Positions 25,520-33,908 of a DNA stretch of 43,573 nt are shown here, piece by piece. The notes beneath the pieces are model-generated. The model saw only the letters and a program-made list of their open reading frames with translations. It did no database searches and was not told the DNA's origin. The first letter of the stretch is position 1. Each line of letters begins with the position of its first letter. Made by a program: the position numbers and the translations under genes. The stretch is from Betaproteobacteria bacterium UBA5582 (GTDB lineage Bacteria > Pseudomonadota > Gammaproteobacteria > Burkholderiales > Rhodocyclaceae), in the NCBI GenBank assembly GCA_002425245.1, contig DILW01000162.1, forward strand, positions 1-43,573. Direction: 5' to 3'.

Positions 25520-26827
25520 CTACGTGGGCGGGGCTTTGTAAAGACTGACGCTGTCTTCTATCAGCGCCGGACGATAGATGCGGGCGGTAACGACACTGCG
25601 GTTTCTGGTTTGTAGTATTTCAACAGCGATGTCGTTCAGCTTGAGACTGACATCAGCTTCCGGGATGTCCTGGAAATGCTCGAGGATCAGACCGTTGAGG
25701 GTTTTCGGACCGGCGAGCGGGAAGTCAAGGTCGAGCATGCGATTCAGATCGCGCAAGAGACGCGATCCTTCAACCACGACGCTGCCTTCTTCCGACCAGG
25801 TGAGTTCATGATCCGGGCTGGGGCCTGAAGTGGTGAAATCGCCGACGATTTCCTCGATGATGTCTTCCAGCGTGAGCAGGCCAAGAATTTCACCGTATTC
25901 GTCGACCACGAAACCGATTCGCTGCCGGTTCTCCTGGAAAAAGCTCAGCTGCGAGAAAACGGCTGTGCCGGCTGGAATGTAATAGGCTTGTTGCACCTGT
26001 TCGAGCAGCGATGCCTCGTTGAAGTCGGATGACGAGATGCCGGCCAGTACGCGTCGTACCGGCAGAATGCCGAGCAACTGGTCGAGCGAGCCGCGACACA
26101 CGGGGAGACGGCTATGGTGGCTGGTCAGCAATTGTTGGTGCACAGCCTCCCACTCCTGCTCAATGTCGAGAATCTCGATACTGCCGCGTGGCGTCATCAT
26201 GTCTTCGACGGTGATGTTGTTGAGGTCGAACAGGCTGTTCAGGATGGACTGATGCTTCTTGGGGACGACGTGCGAAGATTCCAGGACCAGGCTGCGCAAC
26301 TCCTCGGGAGAGAGACGCGCCGACTCGGCGCTTGGTTTCATCGATAAGCCCAGGGTGCGCAGGATGGCTGCGGCAAATAGATTGACGAACCAGACCACCG
26401 GGTAACAGATCCGCAGCAATGGGGTCAGAAAGTAGGCCATGATCAGGGCCAGGCGATCCGCGTAGGAGGCACCCACGATCTTGGGCGTGATTTCCGAAAA
26501 CACCAGAATGGCGAAGGTGATGACCAGGGTGCTGGCGCCCAGGGCCCATTTTTCCTCGCCGAACAGGTGCATGGCGATGACGCTGACCAGGGTTGCGGCT
26601 GCGGCATTGACCAGGTTGTTGCCAAGCAGGATGACACCCAGCATCTTGTCCGTATGCTCAAGCAGGGCCAGTGCCTTGGCGGCACCGCGGTGGCCGTTCT
26701 GGGCCATGTGCCGGAGGCGGAAGCGGTTGGCCGCCATCATTGCCGTCTCGCTCATCGAGAAGATGGCGGACATGGCCAGCAATCCGATCAGGGCGCCTAA
26801 CTGCACCGAGATTGAGATGGAGTCCAC
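25520..26827 (-). CDS. CNNM/CorC-type transporter (DUF21, CBS pair, CorC_HlyC domain)
   Basis: A membrane protein of 435 residues. The DUF21 domain has about four membrane segments (about 5-30, 60-88, 95-120, 133-158) with FSMSETAMMAANRFRL and FSEITPKIVG. Then come two CBS motifs (about 205-335) and a C-terminal CorC_HlyC domain (about 350-430). Relatives move or regulate Mg2+ and Co2+; older names call them haemolysins. It starts with GTG, 1 bp after the ypjD-like gene. Ion preference cannot be read from sequence. Confidence 0.9.
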   Translation of the reverse strand: MDSISISVQLGALIGLLAMSAIFSMSETAMMAANRFRLRHMAQNGHRGAAKALALLEHTDKMLGVILLGNNLVNAAAATLVSVIAMHLFGEEKWALGASTLVITFAILVFSEITPKIVGASYADRLALIMAYFLTPLLRICYPVVWFVNLFAAAILRTLGLSMKPSAESARLSPEELRSLVLESSHVVPKKHQSILNSLFDLNNITVEDMMTPRGSIEILDIEQEWEAVHQQLLTSHHSRLPVCRGSLDQLLGILPVRRVLAGISSSDFNEASLLEQVQQAYYIPAGTAVFSQLSFFQENRQRIGFVVDEYGEILGLLTLEDIIEEIVGDFTTSGPSPDHELTWSEEGSVVVEGSRLLRDLNRMLDLDFPLAGPKTLNGLILEHFQDIPEADVSLKLNDIAVEILQTRNRSVVTARIYRPALIEDSVSLYKAPPT

Positions 26828-26828
26828 G

Positions 26829-27668
26829 TCAGAATCGGCCGAGGATGATTTCCACGACGAAGCGGCTGCCGAAATAGGCCAGAATGAGCAAGCCGAAGCC
26901 GGCCAGGGTCATGCGCAGGGCGCGCTTGCCGCGCCAGCCCCAGGCATGGCGGCCGAACAGCAGGGTGGCGAAGATGCACCACGAGGCGATGGCGAAAACG
27001 ACCTTGTGATCGAAGCTCAGGGGCTTGCCGAAGATCGCTTCGGAAAACAGCAGGCCGCTGCCGACAGCCAGGGTGAGAAGGATGAAGCCCAGCATCAGCA
27101 TGCGGAACAGCAGCGATTCCATCGCCATCAGGGACGGCAGGCTGGCCAGGCTGCGCCTGACCAGTCGCCGATGCAGGGCGTTTTCGGTGAAACCCATGAA
27201 GATGGCGTGCAGCGCGGCCAGCGTCAGCAGGCTGTAGGCGAGCATGGCGGTGAGGAAATGAAACTGGAAGCCGGTGGCCTCGGCCAGGGCGATCAGGTGG
27301 TCGTGGCGGAAGATCGCCGGCAGCAGCGCGCAGACCGCAGCAACCGGGAGCACCATCGGCTGCATGCCTTCCATGCGGGCCATGAAACTTTCCAGCCAGT
27401 AGATCAATACCGCCAGCCACATCATCAGTGACAGCGCCAGGGCAAAGGAGAAGCGCATGCCGGCCGGGCTGAGCAGGGTGCTGAACAGGCCGAAAGCGTG
27501 AACCGCCAGGGTGGCACCAATGGCCAGTCGCTCCCAGGAAAGCATCGGGCAGGCGACGCACTGGCCTTCATGGTCGCGCCAGCGGGTATTCCAGAAATGG
27601 AAGCCGAGTGCCCCATAAAGCAGGGTAGCGAGGATATGGGGGAGAAGCTGAATTACAATGTCGACCAT
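26829..27668 (-). CDS. YpjD/CcsA-like inner-membrane protein
   Basis: A protein of 279 residues with about eight membrane helices, related to the CcsA/CcmC heme-handling family. Conserved histidines include FQFHFLTAMLAYSLLTLAALH, DHKVVFAIASW and FGRHAWGWRGKRAL. The tryptophan-rich WWD motif of true cytochrome c synthases is not obvious, so YpjD is the better label; its function is unclear. It is divergent from ffh with about 29 bp between, and no Shine-Dalgarno sequence precedes the ATG. Confidence 0.87.
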   Translation of the reverse strand: MVDIVIQLLPHILATLLYGALGFHFWNTRWRDHEGQCVACPMLSWERLAIGATLAVHAFGLFSTLLSPAGMRFSFALALSLMMWLAVLIYWLESFMARMEGMQPMVLPVAAVCALLPAIFRHDHLIALAEATGFQFHFLTAMLAYSLLTLAALHAIFMGFTENALHRRLVRRSLASLPSLMAMESLLFRMLMLGFILLTLAVGSGLLFSEAIFGKPLSFDHKVVFAIASWCIFATLLFGRHAWGWRGKRALRMTLAGFGLLILAYFGSRFVVEIILGRF

Positions 27669-27697
27669 TCGCGAATTCTACTAGAAGCCCCTCTGAC

Positions 27698-29068
27698 ATG
27701 CTCGACAACCTGACTACCCGCCTTGCCCGCGTCATGAAGACGCTCAAGGGCGAAGCCCGCCTGACCGAATCCAATATCGCCGATGCCCTGCGTGAGGTGC
27801 GCATGGCCCTGCTGGAGGCCGATGTGGCGCTGCCGGTGGTCAAGGATTTCATCGCTGCGGTCAAGGAAAAGGCGGTGGGCCAGGAAGTGATCGGTTCGCT
27901 CAACCCGGGCCAGGCGCTGATCGGTGTCGTCCATGGCGAACTGACCAAGATCATGGGCGACGCCCACGAAGGCATCAGTTTCAACACCCAGCCGCCGGCC
28001 ATCGTGCTGATGGCCGGCCTGCAGGGCGCCGGCAAGACGACCACGATCGGCAAACTGGGCAAGTTTCTCAAGGAAAACCACAAGAAGAAGGTGCTGGTGG
28101 TTTCCTGTGACGTCTATCGCCCGGCGGCAATCGAGCAGTTGAAATCGGTGGCCGGCCAGGCGGGTGTCGATTTCTTCCCGTCCGACGTGGGCGAGAAGCC
28201 CGAAGCCATCGCCGCCGCAGCCGTGGATTGGGCCAAGCGTCACTACCATGATGTCCTGCTGGTCGATACCGCCGGCCGTCTTGCCATCGATGAAGCGATG
28301 ATGGCCGAGATCAAGCGCCTGCATGCGGCGATCAAGCCGATCGAAACCCTGTTCGTGGTTGACGCGATGCTCGGTCAGGATGCGGTCAATACCGCCAAGG
28401 CCTTCAACGAGGCCTTGCCGCTAACCGGTGTGGTGCTGACCAAGCTCGACGGCGATTCCCGCGGTGGTGCTGCCCTGTCGGTGCGCCACATCACCGGCAA
28501 GCCGATCAAGTTTGCCGGGGTCGGCGAGAAGCTGACCGGGCTGGAAGCCTTCCACCCGGAACGGATGGCGTCGCGCATTCTCGGCATGGGCGACGTGCTG
28601 TCGCTGATCGAGGAAGCGAAGAAGGGCATCGACGAGGAAAAGGCGCTGGCTTTCGCCAAGAAGCTGAAGTCCGGGAAGGGCTTCGATCTCAACGATTTCA
28701 AGGCGCAGATCGGCCAGATGCGCGCCATGGGTGGGCTGGGTTCGCTGATGGACAAGCTGCCGGCGCAGTTTGCCCAGGCTGCCGGTCAATTGCCGGCGGG
28801 CGCCGAGAACAAGATGATCGGCCGGGTCGAGGGCATCATCAATTCGATGACGCCGGCCGAGCGGGCCAAGCCGGAATTGATCAAGGCCAGCCGCAAGCGT
28901 CGTATCGCCATGGGGGCGGGTGTCCAGGTCCAGGAGGTTAACCGTCTGCTCAACCAGTTCGAGCAGACGCAGAAGATGATGAAGCAGTTTTCCAAGGGCG
29001 GCATCGGCAAGCTGATGCGCGGCATGAAGGGCATGCTGCCCGGCGGGATGGGCGGTTTCGGTCGCTGA
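27698..29068 (+). CDS. ffh: signal recognition particle protein Ffh
   Basis: The SRP54 GTPase, 456 residues, which with 4.5S RNA targets membrane proteins to FtsY. Order: N domain (about 1-90), G domain with GLQGAGKTTT, VSCDVYRPAAIEQL, DTAGRL and TKLDGDSRGGAAL, then the Met-rich M domain (about 300-440) with the RNA-binding segment KASRKRRIAMGAG. The tail is Gly/Met-rich (GGMGGFGR). The stop is 1 bp from the stop of the convergent transglycosylase gene. The 4.5S RNA gene is not in the window. Confidence 0.96.
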   Translation: MLDNLTTRLARVMKTLKGEARLTESNIADALREVRMALLEADVALPVVKDFIAAVKEKAVGQEVIGSLNPGQALIGVVHGELTKIMGDAHEGISFNTQPPAIVLMAGLQGAGKTTTIGKLGKFLKENHKKKVLVVSCDVYRPAAIEQLKSVAGQAGVDFFPSDVGEKPEAIAAAAVDWAKRHYHDVLLVDTAGRLAIDEAMMAEIKRLHAAIKPIETLFVVDAMLGQDAVNTAKAFNEALPLTGVVLTKLDGDSRGGAALSVRHITGKPIKFAGVGEKLTGLEAFHPERMASRILGMGDVLSLIEEAKKGIDEEKALAFAKKLKSGKGFDLNDFKAQIGQMRAMGGLGSLMDKLPAQFAQAAGQLPAGAENKMIGRVEGIINSMTPAERAKPELIKASRKRRIAMGAGVQVQEVNRLLNQFEQTQKMMKQFSKGGIGKLMRGMKGMLPGGMGGFGR

Positions 29069-29069
29069 T

Positions 29070-29684
29070 TCAGCGGTTGTTGGCAGCCAGTCCGTTCGGG
29101 CTGCTGCCGAAGGCCCAGTGGTTCTGCCACGCGGCACGGACCAGATTGGGGTACTCGGGCTTGCCCAGGCTACCGTTGTAGCGGCCCAGTGCGCGGTAGA
29201 GGTCGCCCTTTTCGATGTCCAGATAGTGACGCAGGATGGTGCAGCCGTAGCGCAGATTGGTGCGCATGTCGAACAGGTTGTCCTCCGGGCGGCCGATCAC
29301 CTTCAGCCAGAACGGCATCACCTGCATGTAGCCACGGGCTCCGACCGAGGATACAGCGTACTTGCGGAAGGCCGATTCGACCTGGATCAGGCCCAGCACC
29401 ATGTGCGGATCGAGGCCGGCGCGGGTGGCCTCGTAGTGGATGCTGCGCAGCAGGTCGATACGGTAGTCGCGGTCGGGAATGCGTTTCTCCAGTCGCCGCG
29501 ACATTTCCCCCAACCAGTCCGCAGCTTCGATCGGTGACTTGAACGAATTGGCTTGCGGGCGGCTGTCGGAGACGGCCTCGTAGAGCGCCGCGCGAACGCT
29601 GGCGGCGAGCGGCTCATACATCTGGGCGCCGGCGTGAACCGCCGTGGCGCCCAGTAACAGCAACAGGCCGATCAGGCGCCGCAC
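29070..29684 (-). CDS. periplasmic lytic transglycosylase (SLT domain)
   Basis: A secreted enzyme of 204 residues that cleaves peptidoglycan to 1,6-anhydro ends. A signal peptide (about 1-18, ending VHA) is followed by a short helical stretch and one SLT domain (about 85-190). The catalytic Glu is in LGLIQVESAFRKYAVSS, followed by GARGYMQVMPFWLKVIG and LRYGCTILRHYLD, with RALGRYNGSLG near the end. It starts inside the end of proS (13-bp overlap). Which glycan partner or complex it serves is unknown. Confidence 0.9.
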   Translation of the reverse strand: MRRLIGLLLLLGATAVHAGAQMYEPLAASVRAALYEAVSDSRPQANSFKSPIEAADWLGEMSRRLEKRIPDRDYRIDLLRSIHYEATRAGLDPHMVLGLIQVESAFRKYAVSSVGARGYMQVMPFWLKVIGRPEDNLFDMRTNLRYGCTILRHYLDIEKGDLYRALGRYNGSLGKPEYPNLVRAAWQNHWAFGSSPNGLAANNR

Positions 29685-31402
29685 AGCTTCTCCTGCAGCA
29701 GGCCGATGATCTCGCCCTGGGCGACCATCGTCGCTTCCGCCTCGGTACGGCCTTTGTACTCGAACTGGCCATCCTTCAGGCCGCGCTCGCCGATCACCAC
29801 GCGGTGCGGAATGCCGATCAGCTCCATGTCGGCGAACATGACGCCGGGGCGCTCGTTGCGGTCGTCCAGCACGACGTCGATGCCGAGTTTCTTCAGGTCG
29901 GCGTAGAGCTGGTCGGCGGTGGCCTTGACCGCTTCGCTCTTGTGGTAGCCCATCGGCACGATGCAGACGGCGAAGGGGGCGATGGTCGGTGGCAGGATGA
30001 TGCCCTTGTCGTCGTTGCCCTGCTCGATGGCGGCGCCGACGATGCGCGAAACGCCGATGCCGTAGCAGCCCATCTCCATGATCTGGCTCTTGCCGTTCTC
30101 GTCGAGGAAGGCGCAGTTCAGGGCCTTGGCGTACTTGCTGCGCAACTGGAAGATGTGGCCGACTTCGATGCCGCGGCAGATGCCGAGCACGCCCTTGCCA
30201 TCCGGCGAAGGGTCGCCGGCGATGACGTTGCGGATGTCGAAGACTTGCGGTTCCGGCAGGTCGCGGCCGAAGTTGACGCCGCTAAGGTGAAAACCGGCCT
30301 CGTTGGCACCGCACACGAAGTCGCTCATCGCGGCGACCGTGCGGTCGGCAAAGACCGCCACCTTGCTGGCGTCGACACCGACCGGGCCGATATAGCCCGG
30401 AACGCAGCCGAGATACTCCTGGACTTCGCTGTCAGAGGCGAAGCGGAAAGCGCCGAGCGTCGGGATCTTGGCTGCCTTGATCTCGTTCAGTTCGTGGTCG
30501 GCGCGCAGCAGCAGCAGGGCGAACTGCTTGTCGCCGTCCTCGCGTTCGGCGACGACGGCGATCGACTTGACGATCTGCGTCGGCTCGATTGCCAGGAAGG
30601 TGGCGACATCGGCGCAGGCCATCTTGCCCGGCGTGGCGATCTTTTCCATCGCCTTGCCGGCAGCGGCACGCGGCGTTGCCGGGGCGACGGCCTCGGCCAG
30701 TTCGACGTTGGCTGCGTAATCGGAGTCCGGGCAGAAGGCGATATCGTCCTCGCCGGAATCGGCCAGGACGTGGAATTCATGCGAGCCGTCGCCGCCGATG
30801 GCGCCGGTGTCGGCTGCCACGGCGCGGAACTTCAGGCCGAGCCGGGTGAAGATGCGGCTGTAGGTGGCGTACATGTTGCCGTACTCGCGGACCAGGTCGT
30901 CGAACGAGGTGTGGAAGGAGTAGCCGTCCTTCATCAGGAATTCGCGGCCGCGCATGACGCCGAAGCGCGGGCGGATCTCGTCGCGGAACTTGGTCTGGAT
31001 CTGGTAGAGGTGGATCGGCAACTGGCGGTAGCTCTTGACGTCGCGGCGGACGACGTCGGTGATCACTTCCTCGTGCGTCGGGCCGATCACGAAATCGCGC
31101 TGGTGACGGTCCTTGAAACGCAGCAGTTCCGGGCCGTAGGCCGGGCCGCGGCCCGACTCTTCCCAGAGCTCGAAGGGTTGCACGGCCGGCATCAGCAGTT
31201 CCAGTGCGCCGGCCGCGTTCATTTCCTCGCGCACGATGTTCTCGACCTTGCGCAGCACGCGCAAGCCGAGCGGCATCCAGGTATAGATGCCGGCCGCCGA
31301 ACGCTTGATGTAGCCGGCGCGCAGCATCAGTTTCTGGCTGACGACTTCGGCGTCGGCCGGGGCTTCCTTGAGGGTGGTGAAGAAGAACTGCGAGGTACGC
31401 AT
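29672..31402 (-). CDS. proS: prolyl-tRNA synthetase (bacterial type with editing insert)
   Basis: A class II synthetase of 576 residues. The N-terminal catalytic part has YTWMPLGLRVLRK, motif 2 around TKFRDEIRPRFGVMRGREF, then the YbaK-like editing insertion (about 225-385) that clears Ala-tRNA-Pro, motif 3 in MGCYGIGVSRIV, and a C-terminal anticodon domain. The ATG at 31402 gives the normal start MRTSQFFFTTLKEAPADAE; the frame is open for a further 113 codons upstream, but these overlap rppH on the other strand. Confidence 0.95.
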   Translation of the reverse strand: MRTSQFFFTTLKEAPADAEVVSQKLMLRAGYIKRSAAGIYTWMPLGLRVLRKVENIVREEMNAAGALELLMPAVQPFELWEESGRGPAYGPELLRFKDRHQRDFVIGPTHEEVITDVVRRDVKSYRQLPIHLYQIQTKFRDEIRPRFGVMRGREFLMKDGYSFHTSFDDLVREYGNMYATYSRIFTRLGLKFRAVAADTGAIGGDGSHEFHVLADSGEDDIAFCPDSDYAANVELAEAVAPATPRAAAGKAMEKIATPGKMACADVATFLAIEPTQIVKSIAVVAEREDGDKQFALLLLRADHELNEIKAAKIPTLGAFRFASDSEVQEYLGCVPGYIGPVGVDASKVAVFADRTVAAMSDFVCGANEAGFHLSGVNFGRDLPEPQVFDIRNVIAGDPSPDGKGVLGICRGIEVGHIFQLRSKYAKALNCAFLDENGKSQIMEMGCYGIGVSRIVGAAIEQGNDDKGIILPPTIAPFAVCIVPMGYHKSEAVKATADQLYADLKKLGIDVVLDDRNERPGVMFADMELIGIPHRVVIGERGLKDGQFEYKGRTEAEATMVAQGEIIGLLQEKLCGA

Positions 31403-31526
31403 GGAATGCTCTTGAATTCGTGGAAAAAAGCGGATTTTACACGGAGCGTGTTCTTTGCCGCTTTTTTGCGTATCGACGCCCTTTGTGAAAGAATCCAGGT
31501 AACCCAATATTTTTAGCAGGTTTTCT

Positions 31527-32075
31527 ATGCTCGACCGCGAAGGCTTTCGCCCGAACGTCGGCATCATTCTTTGCAACGCCAAAAACGAGGTCTTCTGGGG
31601 CAAGCGCATACGTGAACATTCCTGGCAGTTTCCGCAAGGTGGCATCAAGCGGGGTGAAACCCCCGAAGAAGCGATGTACCGGGAACTGCACGAAGAGGTC
31701 GGGCTGCGTCCCGAGCACGTGCGCATACTCGGGCGGACCAAGGGCTGGCTGCGTTACGAAGTGCCGAATCAATGGATCAAGCGCGAATGGCGCGGGTCTT
31801 ACAAAGGCCAGAAGCAGATCTGGTTCCTTCTCCGTCTGGTCGGCCGCGACAGCGACGTCAGCTTGCGGGCGACCGCCAAGCCGGAGTTCGACGCCTGGCG
31901 CTGGAACGATTACTGGGTGCCGCTGGAAACGGTGATCGAATTCAAGCGCGGCGTGTATCAGCAGGCCTTGAATGAGTTGGTGCGCTTCCTAGAACAGGAT
32001 CGCCGACACGGCAAGGGCCTGCGGGGAGGTGATCCCCTCGATACGGTGCCTCAGGAAGGAGGGGCAGGGTCATGA
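31527..32075 (+). CDS. rppH: RNA pyrophosphohydrolase RppH
   Basis: A Nudix enzyme of 182 residues that removes pyrophosphate from the 5' end of mRNA and starts decay by RNase E. The start LDREGFRPNVGIILCN, the Nudix box beginning GGIKRGETPEEAMYRELHEE, and the later GQKQIWFLLRL are characteristic. The C-terminal tail after about 160 is Gly/Pro-rich and variable. It is divergent from proS. Its TGA overlaps the ATG of the CNP1-like gene. Confidence 0.95.
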   Translation: MLDREGFRPNVGIILCNAKNEVFWGKRIREHSWQFPQGGIKRGETPEEAMYRELHEEVGLRPEHVRILGRTKGWLRYEVPNQWIKREWRGSYKGQKQIWFLLRLVGRDSDVSLRATAKPEFDAWRWNDYWVPLETVIEFKRGVYQQALNELVRFLEQDRRHGKGLRGGDPLDTVPQEGGAGS

Positions 32076-32596
32076 TTGCAGGGCGTAGCGGTCTTGTTGC
32101 CACTTCGTTGCTGGTTCTGTCGGTTCTGGGCTTGCCCGGTGGCGCCCTGGCTTACGACGAGGAGGAGGCGGCATGGCAGGAGGATGCGGTTGTCTTTCCC
32201 GAGATGCCGCCACCTGAGCGCATGAAGGCGCTTTATGTCAGTCCGACCGCGACCAATCGATTTTTTGTCGATCCTGTCTCGCTGACGGTCGGCGGTGATG
32301 GCGTGATCCGCTACGTCATGCTGGTCGAAACGGCCGGCGGTGCCCGCAACATGACCTACGAAGGCTTGCGGTGTTCAACACGGGAAAAGCGTATCTACGC
32401 GACTGCTCGGCGCGATGGCAGTTGGTCGACCTCGCGCAACGAGGCCTGGGAAAAGATCCGTGATATTCCGCCGAATCGCCAACATGCTGCGTTGTATTCC
32501 GAATATTTCTGCCCCGGGGGCTTTGTCGTCCGCAATCCCGATGAAGCGCGCCGGGCCCTAGCGGTTGGCGGGATTCCCTCGCATGGCCAGTGGTGA
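32072..32596 (+). CDS. secreted CNP1-like family protein
   Basis: A protein of 174 residues with a signal peptide (about 1-27, ending GGALA). The rest matches the CNP1-like family found in betaproteobacteria and Neisseria: a Glu-rich start (DEEEAAWQED), then LYVSPTATNRFFVDPVSLTV, VIRYVMLVETAGGARNMTYE and LYSEYFCPGG. Two cysteines (in GLRCSTREK and YFCPGG) could form a disulfide in the periplasm. The function is unknown. It overlaps rppH by four bases and is followed at once by coq7. Confidence 0.85.
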   Translation: MIAGRSGLVATSLLVLSVLGLPGGALAYDEEEAAWQEDAVVFPEMPPPERMKALYVSPTATNRFFVDPVSLTVGGDGVIRYVMLVETAGGARNMTYEGLRCSTREKRIYATARRDGSWSTSRNEAWEKIRDIPPNRQHAALYSEYFCPGGFVVRNPDEARRALAVGGIPSHGQW

Positions 32597-32600
32597 TCCG

Positions 32601-33224
32601 ATGTCGCTCGATTCCCTGATTCTTGAGTTCGATCGCGCTTTGCGCACACTTGCCGCGCCATCGCGGACGAGCCGTCCTGTCCCCGGTGTCGAGCTGCCGG
32701 ATTGTGAGCTTGATGCGGCCGAGCGCAGGCAGGTTGTGGGGCTGATGCGGGTCAACCATTGCGGAGAAATCTGCGCTCAGGCCCTCTATCAAGGGCAGGC
32801 GCTCACCTCGCGCCAGTCCGCCGTGCGCGAGGCGCTACGCAAGGCAGCCGACGAAGAAACCGAGCATCTCGCCTGGACCGAGCGCCGGCTGACCGAGTTG
32901 GGTGGGCGCACCAGTCTGTTGAATCCGCTCTGGTACCTGGGCTCGCTTTCAATCGGTGTCGCTGCTGGTCTGCTCGGGGATAAGTGGAACCTGGGCTTCC
33001 TCGCCGAAACCGAACGTCAGGTGGAGGCCCACCTGGATGGCCATCTGGCCATCCTGCCTGCGGCTGATGGCAGATCCCGGGCCATCGTCGATCAGATGCG
33101 ACGGGACGAAATCGGTCATGCGGAAATGGCCGTCCAGTTCGGTGCTGCCGAGTTGCCGCCACCCGTCAGGCTTGGGATGCGGACAACCGCCCGGGTCATG
33201 ACCGCGCTGTCCTACCACTTGTAA
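32601..33224 (+). CDS. coq7: 2-polyprenyl-3-methyl-6-methoxy-1,4-benzoquinone monooxygenase
   Basis: A membrane-bound diiron hydroxylase of the Coq7/CAT5 type, 207 residues, that makes the last ring hydroxylation of ubiquinone. Iron ligands are in VNHCGEICAQALYQG, DEETEHLAWTERR, VEAHLDGHL and RDEIGHAEMA. The ATG at 32601 gives the usual start MSLDSLILEFDRALRTL; in-frame ATGs at 32583 and 32565 overlap the CNP1-like gene. Coq7 replaces flavin-type UbiF in many betaproteobacteria, so quinone synthesis here may work without oxygenase UbiF. Confidence 0.92.
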   Translation: MSLDSLILEFDRALRTLAAPSRTSRPVPGVELPDCELDAAERRQVVGLMRVNHCGEICAQALYQGQALTSRQSAVREALRKAADEETEHLAWTERRLTELGGRTSLLNPLWYLGSLSIGVAAGLLGDKWNLGFLAETERQVEAHLDGHLAILPAADGRSRAIVDQMRRDEIGHAEMAVQFGAAELPPPVRLGMRTTARVMTALSYHL

Positions 33225-33252
33225 ATGGCGGTAGGCTACCGGAGACGGGCGC

Positions 33253-33678
33253 TCAAGTCTCGATGATTTCGAAGTCGGCGGTGATGTCCGCCGATTGTGC
33301 GAGCATGATCGAGGCGGAACAGTACTTTTCCTTGGAGAGTTCGATCGCCCTGGCAACTGCTTCGGGCTTGAGCTTGCTTCCCTTGACGCGGTAGTGGAAA
33401 TGTATCCGCGTGAACACCTTGGGGTCGCTTTCCGCGCGCTCGGCGTTCAGGGTGACATCGCAGGAAACGACAGCGTGCCGTCCCTTTTTCAGGATCATCA
33501 CCACATCGAAGGCTGTGCAACCGCCTGTCCCCGCCAGCAGCAGCTCCATCGGTCGCGGCGCGAGATTGCGTCCTCCTGCCTCGGGGGCGCCATCCATCAT
33601 GACCGTGTGTCCGCTACCCGTTTCGGCGACAAACGACATGCCGGCATCGCTGCCCAACCACCTGACCGTGCACTCCAT
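33253..33678 (-). CDS. OsmC family peroxidase-like protein
   Basis: A protein of 141 residues of the OsmC/Ohr superfamily. The two redox cysteines are present: Cys54 in LAGTGGCTAFDVVMILKK and Cys120 in KEKYCSASIM. The basic RAPRPMELLL-like helix (NLAPRPMELLLAG) is that of the YhfA-like branch. Relatives reduce organic or fatty-acid hydroperoxides with lipoyl thiols. The ATG at 33678 has AAGGA six bases upstream. It is convergent with coq7, 28 bp apart. Substrate remains open. Confidence 0.9.
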   Translation of the reverse strand: MECTVRWLGSDAGMSFVAETGSGHTVMMDGAPEAGGRNLAPRPMELLLAGTGGCTAFDVVMILKKGRHAVVSCDVTLNAERAESDPKVFTRIHFHYRVKGSKLKPEAVARAIELSKEKYCSASIMLAQSADITADFEIIET

Positions 33679-33708
33679 TTGATTCCTTTCCAAGACCCAG
33701 ATGGAGCA

Positions 33709-33736
33709 ATTCTAAGGGAATTGTTGCGTCAGTCCA
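33709..33736 (-). promoter_or_regulatory. putative osmC promoter
   Basis: On the minus strand TGGACT (33736-33731), 16 bp and TAGAAT (33714-33709) lie about 30 bp upstream of the osmC ATG. Both boxes match 4-5 of 6 consensus bases. Confidence 0.5.
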
Positions 33737-33812
33737 TGTTGCGCCGCAGCAATTTGTTCGCTTTCCTGATTGCTCCCAGAGGGGGCTCTCGGATTTAACT
33801 AATCGCTACAGG

Positions 33813-33832
33813 TTTTATGTAAAAACATAAAA
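33813..33832. repeat. AT-only inverted repeat in the osmC-rplM gap
   Basis: Arms TTTTATGT (33813-33820) and ACATAAAA (33825-33832) with an A4 loop form a perfect 8-bp dyad within an AT-rich stretch (about 33795-33895) that differs sharply from the GC-rich surroundings. It could be a protein site or a weak hairpin. No gene is seen between 33679 and 34154 apart from the small RNA candidate below. Confidence 0.5.
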
Positions 33833-33893
33833 AACAAATAAATCAGTTAGCTAGAAATAATCAATTAAATTTATTGATGAATAAGCTTACATA

Positions 33894-33908
33894 TTGTGCG
33901 ATGCACAA
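33894..33908. promoter_or_regulatory. palindrome at the presumed start of the small RNA
   Basis: TTGTGC GAT GCACAA is a perfect 6+3+6 dyad just downstream of a TACATA -10-like box (33888-33893; a weak TTAAAT lies 17 bp upstream). Its place fits an operator at the transcription start, or the 5' hairpin of the RNA. Both readings are inference. Confidence 0.4.

Noticed and set aside
29804..31516. Long plus-strand frame (570 codons) opposite proS
   Set aside because: Antisense shadow of proS, with no ribosome site and a repetitive Val/Ala/Asp composition.
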